Shown: piece after piece, positions 33,454 to 42,565 of the stretch | Layout of the letters: every line of letters starts with the position of its first letter | Numbering within the stretch: position 1 is the stretch's first letter | Source of the DNA: Ethanoligenens sp047722935 | GTDB taxonomy: Bacteria > Bacillota > Clostridia > Oscillospirales > Ethanoligenentaceae | Length of the DNA stretch: 64,000 nt | Reading direction: 5' to 3' | NCBI GenBank assembly: GCA_047722935.1 | Contig: JBDNZS010000001.1 | Span: 1-64,000, forward strand | Position numbers and translations under genes: made by a program | The notes under the pieces: generated by a model | Told to the model about the DNA's origin: nothing | Databases searched by the model: none | The model's input: only the letters and a program-made list of their open reading frames with translations

Positions 33454-34134
33454 ATGTTTGAAAAACTCGAAAAAAATCTGGGTTATACGTTTCAGGACAA
33501 GAGCCTGCTTGAAAACGCACTGACCCACTCGTCGTTTGCCAATGAGGTGAAAACACGGCACTGCGACAGCAATGAGCGGCTGGAATTTTTAGGTGATGCC
33601 GTGCTGGGCATCATCTCGGCAGAATATCTCTATTTCCATCATACGCATGTGCCGGAGGGCGAATTGACCCGCCTGCGCGCATCCATGGTCTGTGAGCGCT
33701 CCCTGCAAGGCTTTTCCCGCACGGTGGGGCTGGGCGGATGGCTGCGGCTGGGGCGTGGTGAGGAAAACACCGGCGGGCGGGAACGCTCTTCCATCCTTGC
33801 CGACGCCTTTGAGGCAGTCATTGCAGCCATTTACATCGACGGCGGGCTGCCGGCGGCTAAACAGTTTGTCACCCGCTTTGCCGACCAGTTTTTTTCCGCG
33901 CATCTTGAAAGCGGGATGCGTGATTATAAGACCGAATTGCAGGAAATTGTGCAGAAAAACCACGGTGAGAAGCTGGAATATGTCCTCGCGGAGGAGTCCG
34001 GCCCCGACCACGACAAAAAATTTGTGGTGGAAGTACATTTGAATAACAACCGCATCGGTGTAGGGCGCGGAGGCAGCAAAAAGGAAGCTGAACAGATGGC
34101 TGCCTGTGAAGCGCTTTCTTTGATGGGACAATAA
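33454..34134 (+). CDS. rnc: ribonuclease III
   Basis: A double-stranded-RNA endonuclease for rRNA and mRNA processing. In 226 residues it has the nuclease domain with the signature NERLEFLGDAVLG (40-52) and the second catalytic cluster ILADAFEAVIAAIYIDGG, followed by a double-stranded-RNA-binding domain from about residue 155 (DYKTELQEIVQ; GGSKKEAEQMAACEAL). GGAGG precedes the ATG. The upstream neighbour is the ACP-like gene. Confidence 0.98.
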   Translation: MFEKLEKNLGYTFQDKSLLENALTHSSFANEVKTRHCDSNERLEFLGDAVLGIISAEYLYFHHTHVPEGELTRLRASMVCERSLQGFSRTVGLGGWLRLGRGEENTGGRERSSILADAFEAVIAAIYIDGGLPAAKQFVTRFADQFFSAHLESGMRDYKTELQEIVQKNHGEKLEYVLAEESGPDHDKKFVVEVHLNNNRIGVGRGGSKKEAEQMAACEALSLMGQ

Positions 34135-34145
34135 AGGAGGACACT

Positions 34146-35162
34146 GTGGGCAAGCAGGCAAATGTGGCTTTTTTTATACCGCATCTGGGATGCACACATG
34201 CCTGCTCGTTCTGTGATCAGCACAGTATTGCCGGGCAGGGCACGCCCCCGTCTCCCGACGAGGTGACCGAAACGCTGGCGCGCGTGCGCGAACAGATGGG
34301 GGCGCGTGCCCAGGGTGCGGAGGTCGCTTTTTTCGGCGGCAGTTTTACCGCCATTCCACGCGCGCAGATGCGGGCGCTTCTCGAAGCCGTCGTGCCGTTT
34401 CTCGGTACGAACGGCTTTTCGGGTATTCGGCTTTCTACCCGGCCGGACGCGGTGGAGGATGAGGTGCTCAGCCTGCTCAAGGATTATGGGGTCACGTCTA
34501 TCGAACTGGGTGCGCAGAGCATGGACGATGTGGTTTTGCGGCAAAACGGACGGGGGCATACCGCCGCGCAGGTGCGGGATGCCGCCGCACGTATACGCCG
34601 CGCCGGATTTTCGCTGGGTTTGCAGATGATGACCGGTTTGCCCGGGGACAGTGCTTCCGGTGCGCGGCGTACTGCTCGGGAACTGGCCGCTCTGCAGCCG
34701 GACGCCGTTCGTATTTATCCTGCGCTGGTATTGAAAGGTACACGCATGGCGGATTGGTGGACGGATGGCAAGTATACGCCGCAGCCGTTGGACGAGGCCG
34801 TTCTGCTCTGTGCGGCGCTGTTCGCGTATTTTACACGCAAGGGTATTCATGTGCTGCGCATGGGCCTCCACGCTGAGGCGTCCATGCAGCGGGATTTGCT
34901 GGATGGCCCGTGGCATCCGGCGTTCGGCGAACTTTGCGAAAGCCGGCTCTATTACACCGCCGCCCGCCGGGTATTGGCAAAAGCAGGCGATGCCGATCGC
35001 CTGTATGTGGCACGTGGACAGATCAGCAAATTGGTGGGACAGCACCGGCGGAATCTCCTTGCGCTGGAGGCGTGGACAGGCCATCGATTGCAGATACAGG
35101 AAGACGCAATCCTGGCCTGTTATCAGGTGCGAGCGGAAACATCTCTGTCGCATGGGCAATAG
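34146..35162 (+). CDS. radical SAM protein (Elp3-like)
   Basis: A 338-residue radical SAM enzyme. The cluster cysteines are Cys16, Cys20 and Cys23 in GCTHACSFC; EVAFFGGSFTAI, SIELGAQSMDDVVL and GLQMMTGLPGD are core-barrel segments of the Elp3/HemN-like branch. It starts with GTG at 34146 behind AAAGGAGGAC. This uncharacterised clostridial protein is regularly found between rnc and smc; no acetyltransferase domain is present, so it is not Elp3 itself. The substrate is unknown. Confidence 0.88.
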   Translation: MGKQANVAFFIPHLGCTHACSFCDQHSIAGQGTPPSPDEVTETLARVREQMGARAQGAEVAFFGGSFTAIPRAQMRALLEAVVPFLGTNGFSGIRLSTRPDAVEDEVLSLLKDYGVTSIELGAQSMDDVVLRQNGRGHTAAQVRDAAARIRRAGFSLGLQMMTGLPGDSASGARRTARELAALQPDAVRIYPALVLKGTRMADWWTDGKYTPQPLDEAVLLCAALFAYFTRKGIHVLRMGLHAEASMQRDLLDGPWHPAFGELCESRLYYTAARRVLAKAGDADRLYVARGQISKLVGQHRRNLLALEAWTGHRLQIQEDAILACYQVRAETSLSHGQ

Positions 35163-35228
35163 ACAACCGCATTGTATGCGATAGCGCTATCTGCATAAAC
35201 AGATTGATTACATAGAGGGGGTGCGCGT

Positions 35229-38200
35229 GTGTACCTGAAATCGCTGACGATCCATGGATTCAAATCTTTCCCCGATAAGACGGTGCTTACATTTGGACCG
35301 GGCATCACTGCTGTGGTGGGGCCGAACGGCAGCGGCAAAAGCAACATCAGCGACGCCATTCGCTGGGTGCTGGGCGAGATGTCGGTCAAAAGCCTGCGCG
35401 GCGGGCGGATGGAGGATGTCATTTTCGGCGGCACGCCGGTGCGCCGTCCGCTCAGCTATGCCGAAGTGAGTCTTGCAGTGGACAACAGCGACCATGCGTT
35501 ACCGGTAGACAGCACGGAGGTGGTGGTGACCCGCCGCTATTATCGCTCGGGCGAGAGCGAGTACCGTTTGGGCGGCGCGCAGGTGCGCCTGAAGGATATT
35601 TACGAATTGTTCATGGACACCGGCCTTGGTCACGATGGGTATGCGGTCATCAGTCAGGGACGTATTGCCGAAATCGTGGGTGCGCGCAGCGAAGACCGGC
35701 GCGAAATTTTCGAGGAAGCGGCAGGCATCGCGAAGTTCCGTTACCGTAAGGTGGAGGCGGAACGGCGGCTGGCGGCGACCGAGGAAAATCTGGTGCGTTT
35801 GCGTGATATTCTGGGCGAGTTGGAAGCACGGGTCGGCCCGCTCAAAGAGCAGGCGGAAAAGGCCAAACGCTACCTGACGTTGGCGGAAGAGAAAAAGACG
35901 CTGGAAGTCGGGCTTTGGCTGCACACACTGGATGTGCGCCGCGCGGAACTGCGTACGGCAGAAAACCGGCTGGAAATTGCCCGCGCCCGTCACGGTGAGC
36001 TGGAACAGAAATTGGACACGATGGAACGCGCCATCGACGAGGCATATATGCAGTCGCAGAAAGCCGCCGCCGAGACCGACCGCCTGCGGGGGGAGGCTGC
36101 ACGGCACGAGCAGGATGCCGTGCAGTGCGAAGCGCAGGCCGCCATGTGTGAAAACGACGCCATACGCGCCGACCGCACACGTATGGAGGTCGAAGGGGAA
36201 CGCGCGCAAAACGTACAGCTGGGCGAGGAGGACGAAAGCGGTCTTGCCGACCTTCGCGCACAGGTGCAGGAAAAGCGGGGCGCGCTGGAAAGCCTGCGCG
36301 ATACGTTGGAGGCCTGTGAACGCGATACGCTGGTGCTTGCCCAAAAAGGGGACGCGCAGGCGTTGAAAATGCGGGAAGCATCCGCCCAATTGGCACAGGT
36401 GAATGCCCGCTTTGCGGAATTGGGGCAGCAAAAGAGTGCCACGCAATCGGCGGCGGAGAGTGCCAAAACCCGCTTGTCAGAGATCGAGCAAAGTACTTCC
36501 GGGCGTGCTGAGCGGCGCGAACAGGCCAAGGCGGCGCTGGCGGACGCGCAGGCACGGCTGGCACAGGCACGCGAAGCGGTGCAGGGAAAAGAAAATGCCG
36601 TGAGCGGCTGCACACTCAAGTACCGAACGCGGCAGGAAAAGTTGGCAAAGGAACAGGAGCGGGTGCGCGCCCTGTCGCTGAGGGTGGGCGAGCGTACCCA
36701 GCGCGCCGTTATGCTGGCCGATTTGGAAAAGAGCCTCGAAGGATTTGCGCATAGTGTAAAATTGGTGGTGCGCGAAGGGCGGCGCGGCAGTCTGTCCGGT
36801 ATTTTGGGACCGGTATCACAGCTGCTGTCCGCGCAGGCAGACGTGGCGGTCGCCATTGAAACTGCGCTTGGCGGTACGGCACAGCATATCGTCACCGAAA
36901 ACGAGGGGAACGCCAAAGAGGCCATCCGGTTTTTAAAGCGGTCAGATGGCGGACGCGCAACATTCCTGCCGCTGACCAGCGTCCGCGGTGGGCTGTTGGA
37001 CGCAAGAGAGGTGTCGCGCTGTGCCGGGTATGTCGGCATAGCGGCGGAGCTGGTTAGCTATGACGGGCGCTTCCGGGACATTGCCGAGCATTTACTTGGG
37101 CGCACGGTGGTGGCGCGTGATTTGGACAGCGCGGTGGAAATTGCCCGACAATTCCGGTACCGTTTTCGCATCGTCACGTTGGACGGGCAGCAGGTGAATG
37201 CGGGCGGCTCGCTTACCGGCGGTTCGCACCGTGCGGGCGCGGGGCTGGTGTCCCGCCAGGCGGAGATTGCCAAATTGCAAGCGGAGGCGCGTACACTCCA
37301 AGCTCAACTCACGGAGGCAGAACAGGCCGAGCACCGCGCCAAAGAGAGTCTTGCCGCCGCCGAGGCCGAAGTGAACGGTGCGCGCGGGGAGCTCTCGCAG
37401 GCAAAAGAAACGGCCATCCGGCTGGAGGGCGAAGAAAAGCGCCTGGCGGAACAGGCCGCTCTGCTTGGTGCGGACATGCAGTCGCTGGAGGAAGAACACC
37501 GTGCCTGCATGGATAAGCTGGCAGTGCTGCATGAACAGGCGCAGCAGGTGGACGAGCAGCTGGATGCCTGCGGGCAAGAAGTCGTGCGGGCTGAGCAGAC
37601 GCTTGCCGCTTGCGGAGCGGAAGGCGATGCACTGACAGCGAGGAGGGAGGAGCAGACCGCGCGTTTGACCGACCTGCGTCTGCGTCATCTGGGCGGGGAG
37701 AAGGACGTGCAGGCGATTGTCCAGCGCATCGAAGAACTGGAACTGCGCCGCCGTGAAAAGCACGCACGGGCGGAAACACTCGCGCTGCGCATCCAGGCAT
37801 TGGTGGAAGAAGCACAAGCTTCCCGTGAACGTGCACAAGCGCAGACTTCGCAGGCGGAGGCACTGCGCCAACAAGCCACCGCGTGCCGTACAGATGCGGA
37901 AAAACAGGGGCAAGAGAGGGAAACAGTGGAGCGCCGCACAGTCGAGCTTCGGGCGGGCACACGCGCGCTCTCCGAGGAGAAAGAGAACATGTCCCGCGAA
38001 CTCGCACGACTGGACGAGCGAAAGTTGTCGTTGCAAACCGGGTACGATTCGCTGATTGCCAAGCTGTGGGAAGACTATGAGCTGACACGTTCCCAGGCGG
38101 AACAGGAAGTGCCGCGTGTGGAGCATCCGGACGAGGCGGAAAAACGCCTGGTCGTCCTGCGGCATGACATCAAGGCGCTGGGCAGCGTTAATCTTGCCGC

Positions 38201-38810
38201 TATTGATGAATACCACGAGTTGGCAGAGCGCTACACGTTCATGAAAACGCAGACCGAGGATGTCGAACAGTCCAAAGCGGAACTGGAAACACTCATCCGA
38301 GGACTGACCGGCGAGATGCGGGCACAGTTTTCTAAATGCTTTGCCGAAATCAACGGGCATTTTGCATCCATCTTTGTGGAATTGTTCGGCGGCGGACGGG
38401 CCTGGTTGGAACTGACCGACCCACAGGACGTGCTGACTTGCGGCATCGAGATTCATGTGCAGCCGCCGGGCAAGATTATCAAAAATCTGGCGGCGCTTTC
38501 GGGCGGTGAACAGGCGTTTGTGGCTATCGCATTGTACTTTGCCTTGCTCAAGGTGCGCCCGTCGCCATTCTGTGTGTTGGACGAGATCGAGGCGGCACTG
38601 GATGAGCAGAACGTGGTGCGGTATGCGTCCTATCTGCGCAGGCTGTGCGGCAGCACGCAGTTCATCGTCATCACCCATCGGCGCGGCACCATGGACGAAG
38701 CGGATGTGCTCTATGGTGTAACCATGCAGGACCAGGGTGTGTCCAAGCTGCTTACTTTGCATCTGGAGGACCTGATGGAACGGCTGGGATTAGAACAAAA
38801 ACGTGTGTGA
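35229..38810 (+). CDS. smc: chromosome segregation protein SMC
   Basis: The ATPase arm of the SMC-ScpAB condensin. The 1193 residues include Walker A GPNGSGKSN (31-39) and long coiled coils rich in Ala, Glu, Gln and Arg (about 170-500 and 680-1010). A hinge domain lies between them (about 510-670, including GGSLTGGSHRAGAG), and the C-terminal ABC signature LSGGEQAFVAIAL and Walker B VLDEIEAALD complete the head. It starts with GTG at 35229 behind GAGGGGG. The following genes, ftsY onward, keep the usual order. Confidence 0.98.
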   Translation: MYLKSLTIHGFKSFPDKTVLTFGPGITAVVGPNGSGKSNISDAIRWVLGEMSVKSLRGGRMEDVIFGGTPVRRPLSYAEVSLAVDNSDHALPVDSTEVVVTRRYYRSGESEYRLGGAQVRLKDIYELFMDTGLGHDGYAVISQGRIAEIVGARSEDRREIFEEAAGIAKFRYRKVEAERRLAATEENLVRLRDILGELEARVGPLKEQAEKAKRYLTLAEEKKTLEVGLWLHTLDVRRAELRTAENRLEIARARHGELEQKLDTMERAIDEAYMQSQKAAAETDRLRGEAARHEQDAVQCEAQAAMCENDAIRADRTRMEVEGERAQNVQLGEEDESGLADLRAQVQEKRGALESLRDTLEACERDTLVLAQKGDAQALKMREASAQLAQVNARFAELGQQKSATQSAAESAKTRLSEIEQSTSGRAERREQAKAALADAQARLAQAREAVQGKENAVSGCTLKYRTRQEKLAKEQERVRALSLRVGERTQRAVMLADLEKSLEGFAHSVKLVVREGRRGSLSGILGPVSQLLSAQADVAVAIETALGGTAQHIVTENEGNAKEAIRFLKRSDGGRATFLPLTSVRGGLLDAREVSRCAGYVGIAAELVSYDGRFRDIAEHLLGRTVVARDLDSAVEIARQFRYRFRIVTLDGQQVNAGGSLTGGSHRAGAGLVSRQAEIAKLQAEARTLQAQLTEAEQAEHRAKESLAAAEAEVNGARGELSQAKETAIRLEGEEKRLAEQAALLGADMQSLEEEHRACMDKLAVLHEQAQQVDEQLDACGQEVVRAEQTLAACGAEGDALTARREEQTARLTDLRLRHLGGEKDVQAIVQRIEELELRRREKHARAETLALRIQALVEEAQASRERAQAQTSQAEALRQQATACRTDAEKQGQERETVERRTVELRAGTRALSEEKENMSRELARLDERKLSLQTGYDSLIAKLWEDYELTRSQAEQEVPRVEHPDEAEKRLVVLRHDIKALGSVNLAAIDEYHELAERYTFMKTQTEDVEQSKAELETLIRGLTGEMRAQFSKCFAEINGHFASIFVELFGGGRAWLELTDPQDVLTCGIEIHVQPPGKIIKNLAALSGGEQAFVAIALYFALLKVRPSPFCVLDEIEAALDEQNVVRYASYLRRLCGSTQFIVITHRRGTMDEADVLYGVTMQDQGVSKLLTLHLEDLMERLGLEQKRV

Positions 38811-38834
38811 GACCTGTATTCAAAGCTGGAAACA

Positions 38835-38843
38835 TGGTATAAT
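38835..38843 (+). promoter_or_regulatory. extended -10 promoter for ftsY
   Basis: TGG followed by TATAAT (38838-38843) in the 81-base gap between smc and ftsY; the -35 region is weak. It may give ftsY and the genes behind it a start separate from smc. Confidence 0.5.
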
Positions 38844-38891
38844 AGCGAATAATGGAAACAGAACGGTTTTGACCGGTATAGGGGGTTGTGC

Positions 38892-39830
38892 ATGGGCGTT
38901 TTTGATAAAATACGCGCAGGGCTTGCCAAAACGCGCGCTTCGGTCGCCAAGCAAATGGAGCAGGTGCTTCAAAAGAGCGGCAAAGTGAATGAAGAACTGT
39001 TCGAGGAACTGGAGGAAGTACTGGTTTCATCGGATGTGGGCGTCGCCACATCCGAATACTTGATTGAAAAGCTGCGCGGATGGATCAAACAAGCCAAAAT
39101 AGAGGATACCGACGGCGTACGCATCGCACTCAAAGCGGTGATGGCGGAAGAGTTGTTTAGCGACGTGTCGCTTAAATTGACACCCGCACCGGCGGTGCTG
39201 CTGGTTATTGGAGTCAACGGTGTGGGAAAGACCACCACCATTGGTAAGTTGGCAGCACAGCTTAAAGCCGAGGGGAAGACCGTGCTGCTCGGCGCGGCGG
39301 ACACATTCCGCGCCGCCGCCATCGATCAGTTGGAGATCTGGGCCAACCGCGCGGACGTAGATATCATCAAGCAGAAAGAAGGCTCCGATCCTGCTGCCGT
39401 TGTGTTTGATGCGGTGCAGGCGGGCAAGGCACGCGGCGTGGATGTGGTGATTTGCGACACTGCCGGCCGCCTGCACAACAAGAAAAACCTGATGGATGAG
39501 CTCTCTAAGATTTCACGCGTGATCGACCGTGAGGCGCCGGGAGCGGCACGGGAAAACCTGCTGGTTTTGGATGCAACCACCGGACAGAACGCTGTCAATC
39601 AGGCCAAACAGTTCAAGGAGGCCGCCGGTTTGACCGGCATCATCTTAACCAAGCTGGACGGCACCGCACGCGGCGGCGTGGTGTTCGCTATCCACCATGA
39701 ACTGGGCGTGCCGGTCAAATACATTGGTGTGGGTGAGCAAATTGACGATTTGCAGCCGTTTGATTCACGGGCGTTTGTAAACGCTCTATTTGAAGGCGCC
39801 GATACGGATGCCGGACTGCCGGATGCATAA
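38892..39830 (+). CDS. ftsY: signal recognition particle receptor FtsY
   Basis: SRP GTPase receptor for membrane protein targeting. It has 312 residues from ATG 38892 (AGGGGGT upstream). The N domain is short with almost no acidic A domain, as in other Firmicutes. The G domain has GVNGVGKTTTIGKLAAQL (G1), DTFRAAAIDQL, DTAGRLHNKKNLMDEL (G3) and TKLDGTARGG (G4). The ylxM-ffh pair that often follows is not here. Confidence 0.97.
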   Translation: MGVFDKIRAGLAKTRASVAKQMEQVLQKSGKVNEELFEELEEVLVSSDVGVATSEYLIEKLRGWIKQAKIEDTDGVRIALKAVMAEELFSDVSLKLTPAPAVLLVIGVNGVGKTTTIGKLAAQLKAEGKTVLLGAADTFRAAAIDQLEIWANRADVDIIKQKEGSDPAAVVFDAVQAGKARGVDVVICDTAGRLHNKKNLMDELSKISRVIDREAPGAARENLLVLDATTGQNAVNQAKQFKEAAGLTGIILTKLDGTARGGVVFAIHHELGVPVKYIGVGEQIDDLQPFDSRAFVNALFEGADTDAGLPDA

Positions 39831-39872
39831 CGGTGCTTTTTCGGCGGATAAATAAAAAAGGAGCGATCTCAC

Positions 39873-40469
39873 ATGACGTTTGTAGCCGCAACAGGCAACG
39901 CACATAAATTGGCGGAGATTGCCCGCATCCTTGCGCCGCTGGGGCATAAGGTGATTTCCCAGCAGGAGGCGGGCGTGGATTGCGCACCGGAGGAGAATGG
40001 CGCAACCTTCGCCGAAAACGCCCGCATTAAAGCGGAAGCTGTCTGTAAGATGGCAGACCGTCCTGCGGTTGCGGACGATTCCGGGTTATGCGTGGATGCA
40101 CTGGATGGTGCGCCGGGCATCTATTCCGCGCGATACGCGGGTGCGGATGCGACCGACGACGATCGTATCGCCAAACTGCTGGATGCGCTGGACGGTCTGC
40201 CGCGCGAGAAGCGCACGGCGCGTTTTGTATCCGCAGTTTGCTGCTTGTTTCCGGACGGACGGGAAATCGCCGTGCAGGGCGAGTGCGAAGGGTTTGTTGC
40301 ATTTGCAAAAGAGGGTGCGGATGGGTTCGGGTACGACCCGATATTCATTGAAGCGGTCACCGGTAAAACCTTTGCGGCGCTTTCCGGCGCGGAAAAGGAT
40401 GCATGCAGCCACCGCGGCAAGGCACTGCGGGCGCTTGCGCAAGCGTTGGCCACAACCGGCAGATTATAA
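39873..40469 (+). CDS. rdgB: XTP/dITP diphosphatase
   Basis: A house-cleaning enzyme of the RdgB/HAM1 family that hydrolyses ITP and XTP. It has 198 residues: N-terminal VAATGNAHKLAEI, the metal/base-binding VADDSGLCVDALDGAPGIYSAR and GFGYDPIF. AAAGGAG lies before the ATG. It is part of the plus-strand housekeeping string. Confidence 0.97.
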   Translation: MTFVAATGNAHKLAEIARILAPLGHKVISQQEAGVDCAPEENGATFAENARIKAEAVCKMADRPAVADDSGLCVDALDGAPGIYSARYAGADATDDDRIAKLLDALDGLPREKRTARFVSAVCCLFPDGREIAVQGECEGFVAFAKEGADGFGYDPIFIEAVTGKTFAALSGAEKDACSHRGKALRALAQALATTGRL

Positions 40470-40553
40470 AACACGGCAGACAGAGAAGAGACCCGGCGTG
40501 ACCGGTGTCAGATGATAGAAAATATATGGTGTAGGAAAACGGAGGATACTCGA

Positions 40554-40841
40554 TTGCTCAATTCCAAACAGCGCGCCGCTTTGCGGGCCATGGCAAATCC
40601 CATCGACACTTTGTTCCAAGTGGGGAAACAAGGTGTGACCGAACCACTGCAGCGGCAGGCGGATATTGCTCTGCTTGCGCGCGAGCTCATCAAGCTGCGC
40701 GTGCTGGAAACCGCGCCGGTTTCGGCGAAAGAAGCCGCGAACACGCTGGCGGAGGCGCTTGGCGCGGACGTGGTGCAGGTGATTGGCACGCGGTTTGTGC
40801 TCTACCGCCCCAACCCGGAACACCCCGTCATCAAGGTGTGA
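40554..40841 (+). CDS. yhbY: YhbY-family RNA-binding (CRM domain) protein
   Basis: A small ribosome-assembly protein with a CRM domain. It has 95 residues from TTG at 40554, eight bases after GGAGG. The KQRAALRAMANPIDTLFQVG start and the FQVGKQGVTE (GxxG-type) loop are typical. A longer frame begins at 40512 but lacks a ribosome site. It runs directly into nadD. Confidence 0.93.
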   Translation: MLNSKQRAALRAMANPIDTLFQVGKQGVTEPLQRQADIALLARELIKLRVLETAPVSAKEAANTLAEALGADVVQVIGTRFVLYRPNPEHPVIKV

Positions 40842-40854
40842 GGGGGAAGTGGCG

Positions 40855-41460
40855 TTGAATAAAATCGGCGTTTTCGGCGGCACGTTCAATCCCATACACA
40901 ATGGGCACCTGCATCTTGCCAAAGGGTATCGGAACGCGCTCGGGTTGGATCGGGTGCTGTTTGTGCCCACTTGCATTCCGCCGCACAAGGATGCGGATGA
41001 TTTGCTGCCCGCATCCAACCGGCTGGATATGTGTGAGCTGGCGACGCGGGATATATCCAGCATGGCTGTTTCGGATGTGGAAATCCGCCGGGGCGGCAAA
41101 AGTTATACGGTGGATACTTTGCGCGAACTGGCGGAAATGTATCCGGATGACCAGTTGTATTTTTTGATGGGAGCGGACATGTTCCTCACCATTGAGGAGT
41201 GGAACGGGTTTGATGAAATTGCCCGCACGGCGGAACTGTGCACGGCGTCCCGTCACGAGGGCGAGCTTCCCATTTTGAAAGAGCATGCCCATATGCTGGA
41301 GCAGAAGTACGGCACGCACTGCCATATCAAGGCCATTCCGGTGCTGGATATCTCCTCTACGCAGGTGCGAGACGCGCTGGCGGGCGGCGGTGATATCCAT
41401 GAATTGGTGCCGGACGCTGTGCAGGACTATATTTATAAAAACGGCCTGTACCGGCCATAA
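40855..41460 (+). CDS. nadD: nicotinate-nucleotide adenylyltransferase
   Basis: NAD synthesis: joins AMP to nicotinate mononucleotide. About 201 residues from TTG at 40855 (AGGGGGAA upstream; a GTG two codons earlier is too close). Motifs are GGTFNPIHNGHLHLA, the VPTCIPPHK segment and ISSTQVRDAL. It sits between yhbY and yqeK as in most Firmicutes. Confidence 0.96.
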   Translation: MNKIGVFGGTFNPIHNGHLHLAKGYRNALGLDRVLFVPTCIPPHKDADDLLPASNRLDMCELATRDISSMAVSDVEIRRGGKSYTVDTLRELAEMYPDDQLYFLMGADMFLTIEEWNGFDEIARTAELCTASRHEGELPILKEHAHMLEQKYGTHCHIKAIPVLDISSTQVRDALAGGGDIHELVPDAVQDYIYKNGLYRP

Positions 41461-41497
41461 ACGGTGCGGACAGGGACGGGACAAGGGGACAGATTCA

Positions 41498-42082
41498 ATG
41501 GATACAGAACGGTTTCTGGAGATACTAAACCGTACACTCAGTGAAAAACGGTATTTTCACTCGCTGATGGTTTCCAAAGCGGCGGAAGAACTGGCAAAGC
41601 GGTACGGCGGAGATGTGCAGCGGGCCGCTTTTGCGGGTCTGGTGCATGACATCGCCAAAGAAATGAAGCCGGAAGCGCAGTTGCAAACCATGCAAAAATA
41701 TAGTATACTGCTTGATGACGTTGAGCGTGTAACTCCCAAATTGTGGCATGCCATCGCGGGGTATGCACTGCTCAAATACGAGTACGGCGTGACCGACGAA
41801 ATGGTGTTGGATGCGGTGCGCTGGCACACCACGGGCCGCAAAGGGATGCCGGTGCTCAGCAAAATCGTTTATTTGGCGGACTGTATTTCTGAGGATCGGG
41901 ATTTTCCCGGTGTGGAGGAGGTTCGTGCTGCCGCCGGACGTTCGCTGGATGACGGGTATCTGGAGATGCTGAACCGCTCAATTGAGGGGCTGCTGCACTT
42001 CGGGGCGCTTTTGCATATGGGCACGGTGGAGGCACGTAATGAATTGCTGCTGACAAGGCGGGATGTTTCCGCTGCAATATAA
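41498..42082 (+). CDS. yqeK: HD-domain hydrolase YqeK (symmetrical Ap4A hydrolase)
   Basis: A 194-residue HD phosphohydrolase that splits diadenosine tetraphosphate. Metal-binding residues are visible in KRYFHSLMVSKAAEEL, AGLVHDIAKEM and VRWHTTGRKGM. The ATG at 41498 has AAGGGGAC upstream. The LCP-family gene that often follows yqeK is absent; 117 featureless bases lead to rsfS. Confidence 0.94.
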   Translation: MDTERFLEILNRTLSEKRYFHSLMVSKAAEELAKRYGGDVQRAAFAGLVHDIAKEMKPEAQLQTMQKYSILLDDVERVTPKLWHAIAGYALLKYEYGVTDEMVLDAVRWHTTGRKGMPVLSKIVYLADCISEDRDFPGVEEVRAAAGRSLDDGYLEMLNRSIEGLLHFGALLHMGTVEARNELLLTRRDVSAAI

Positions 42083-42199
42083 GGCGTGGAGTTTCCCGCC
42101 GGTTTTCGCCCTCGCGGCGGTGCATGGGCAGGCCGCCCGCGCATCGTCGTTTTCCTTTTGCAGAAATAGAAATGAAACAGAAATAAGGAGGCGGTCTCT

Positions 42200-42562
42200 C
42201 TGACCTCAAAGGAACTATTAGAAAAAGCAGTTGCGATTTTAAGCAACCGCAAAGCGGAAGATCTGACAGCGATCGGAATCGGCGGTATCAGCATTGTGGC
42301 GGATTATTTTCTGTTGGCGACCGGTAACAGCACCACACAGGTGAAGTCGCTGGCCGAAGAAGTGGAATTCCAATTTTCGCAGGTGGGTGAAGAGCCGCTG
42401 CGGACGGAGGGGATGCGCTCCGGCACTTGGGCTGTGCTCGATTATGGCGGTCTGGTCGTTCATATCTTCCATCGGGAGACCCGTGCGTTTTACAATCTGG
42501 AACGTCTTTGGGCGGATGGGGAACGCATTGATATACAGCAATTGATCAAGCAGGAGGACTGA
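42200..42562 (+). CDS. rsfS: ribosome silencing factor RsfS, apparent CUG start
   Basis: Binds L14 and keeps ribosomal subunits apart when nutrients are short. In 120 codons the full domain is present: KELLEKAVAILSNRKAEDL, VADYFLLATGNSTTQVKSLAEEV, GMRSGTWAVLDYGGLVVHIF and the ERLWAD end. Upstream in frame there is no ATG, GTG or TTG before a stop at 42173. GGAGG at 42187-42191 is exactly eight bases before CTG at 42200. The first normal start codon (GTG 42296) would remove 32 conserved residues. I therefore place the start at CTG 42200. Confidence 0.9.
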   Translation: MTSKELLEKAVAILSNRKAEDLTAIGIGGISIVADYFLLATGNSTTQVKSLAEEVEFQFSQVGEEPLRTEGMRSGTWAVLDYGGLVVHIFHRETRAFYNLERLWADGERIDIQQLIKQED

Positions 42563-42565
42563 ACC

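Noticed and set aside
37092..38762. 556-codon open frame on the minus strand opposite smc
   Set aside because: Cys-, His- and Leu-rich translation without domain features, fully antisense to smc coiled-coil codons; a composition artefact.
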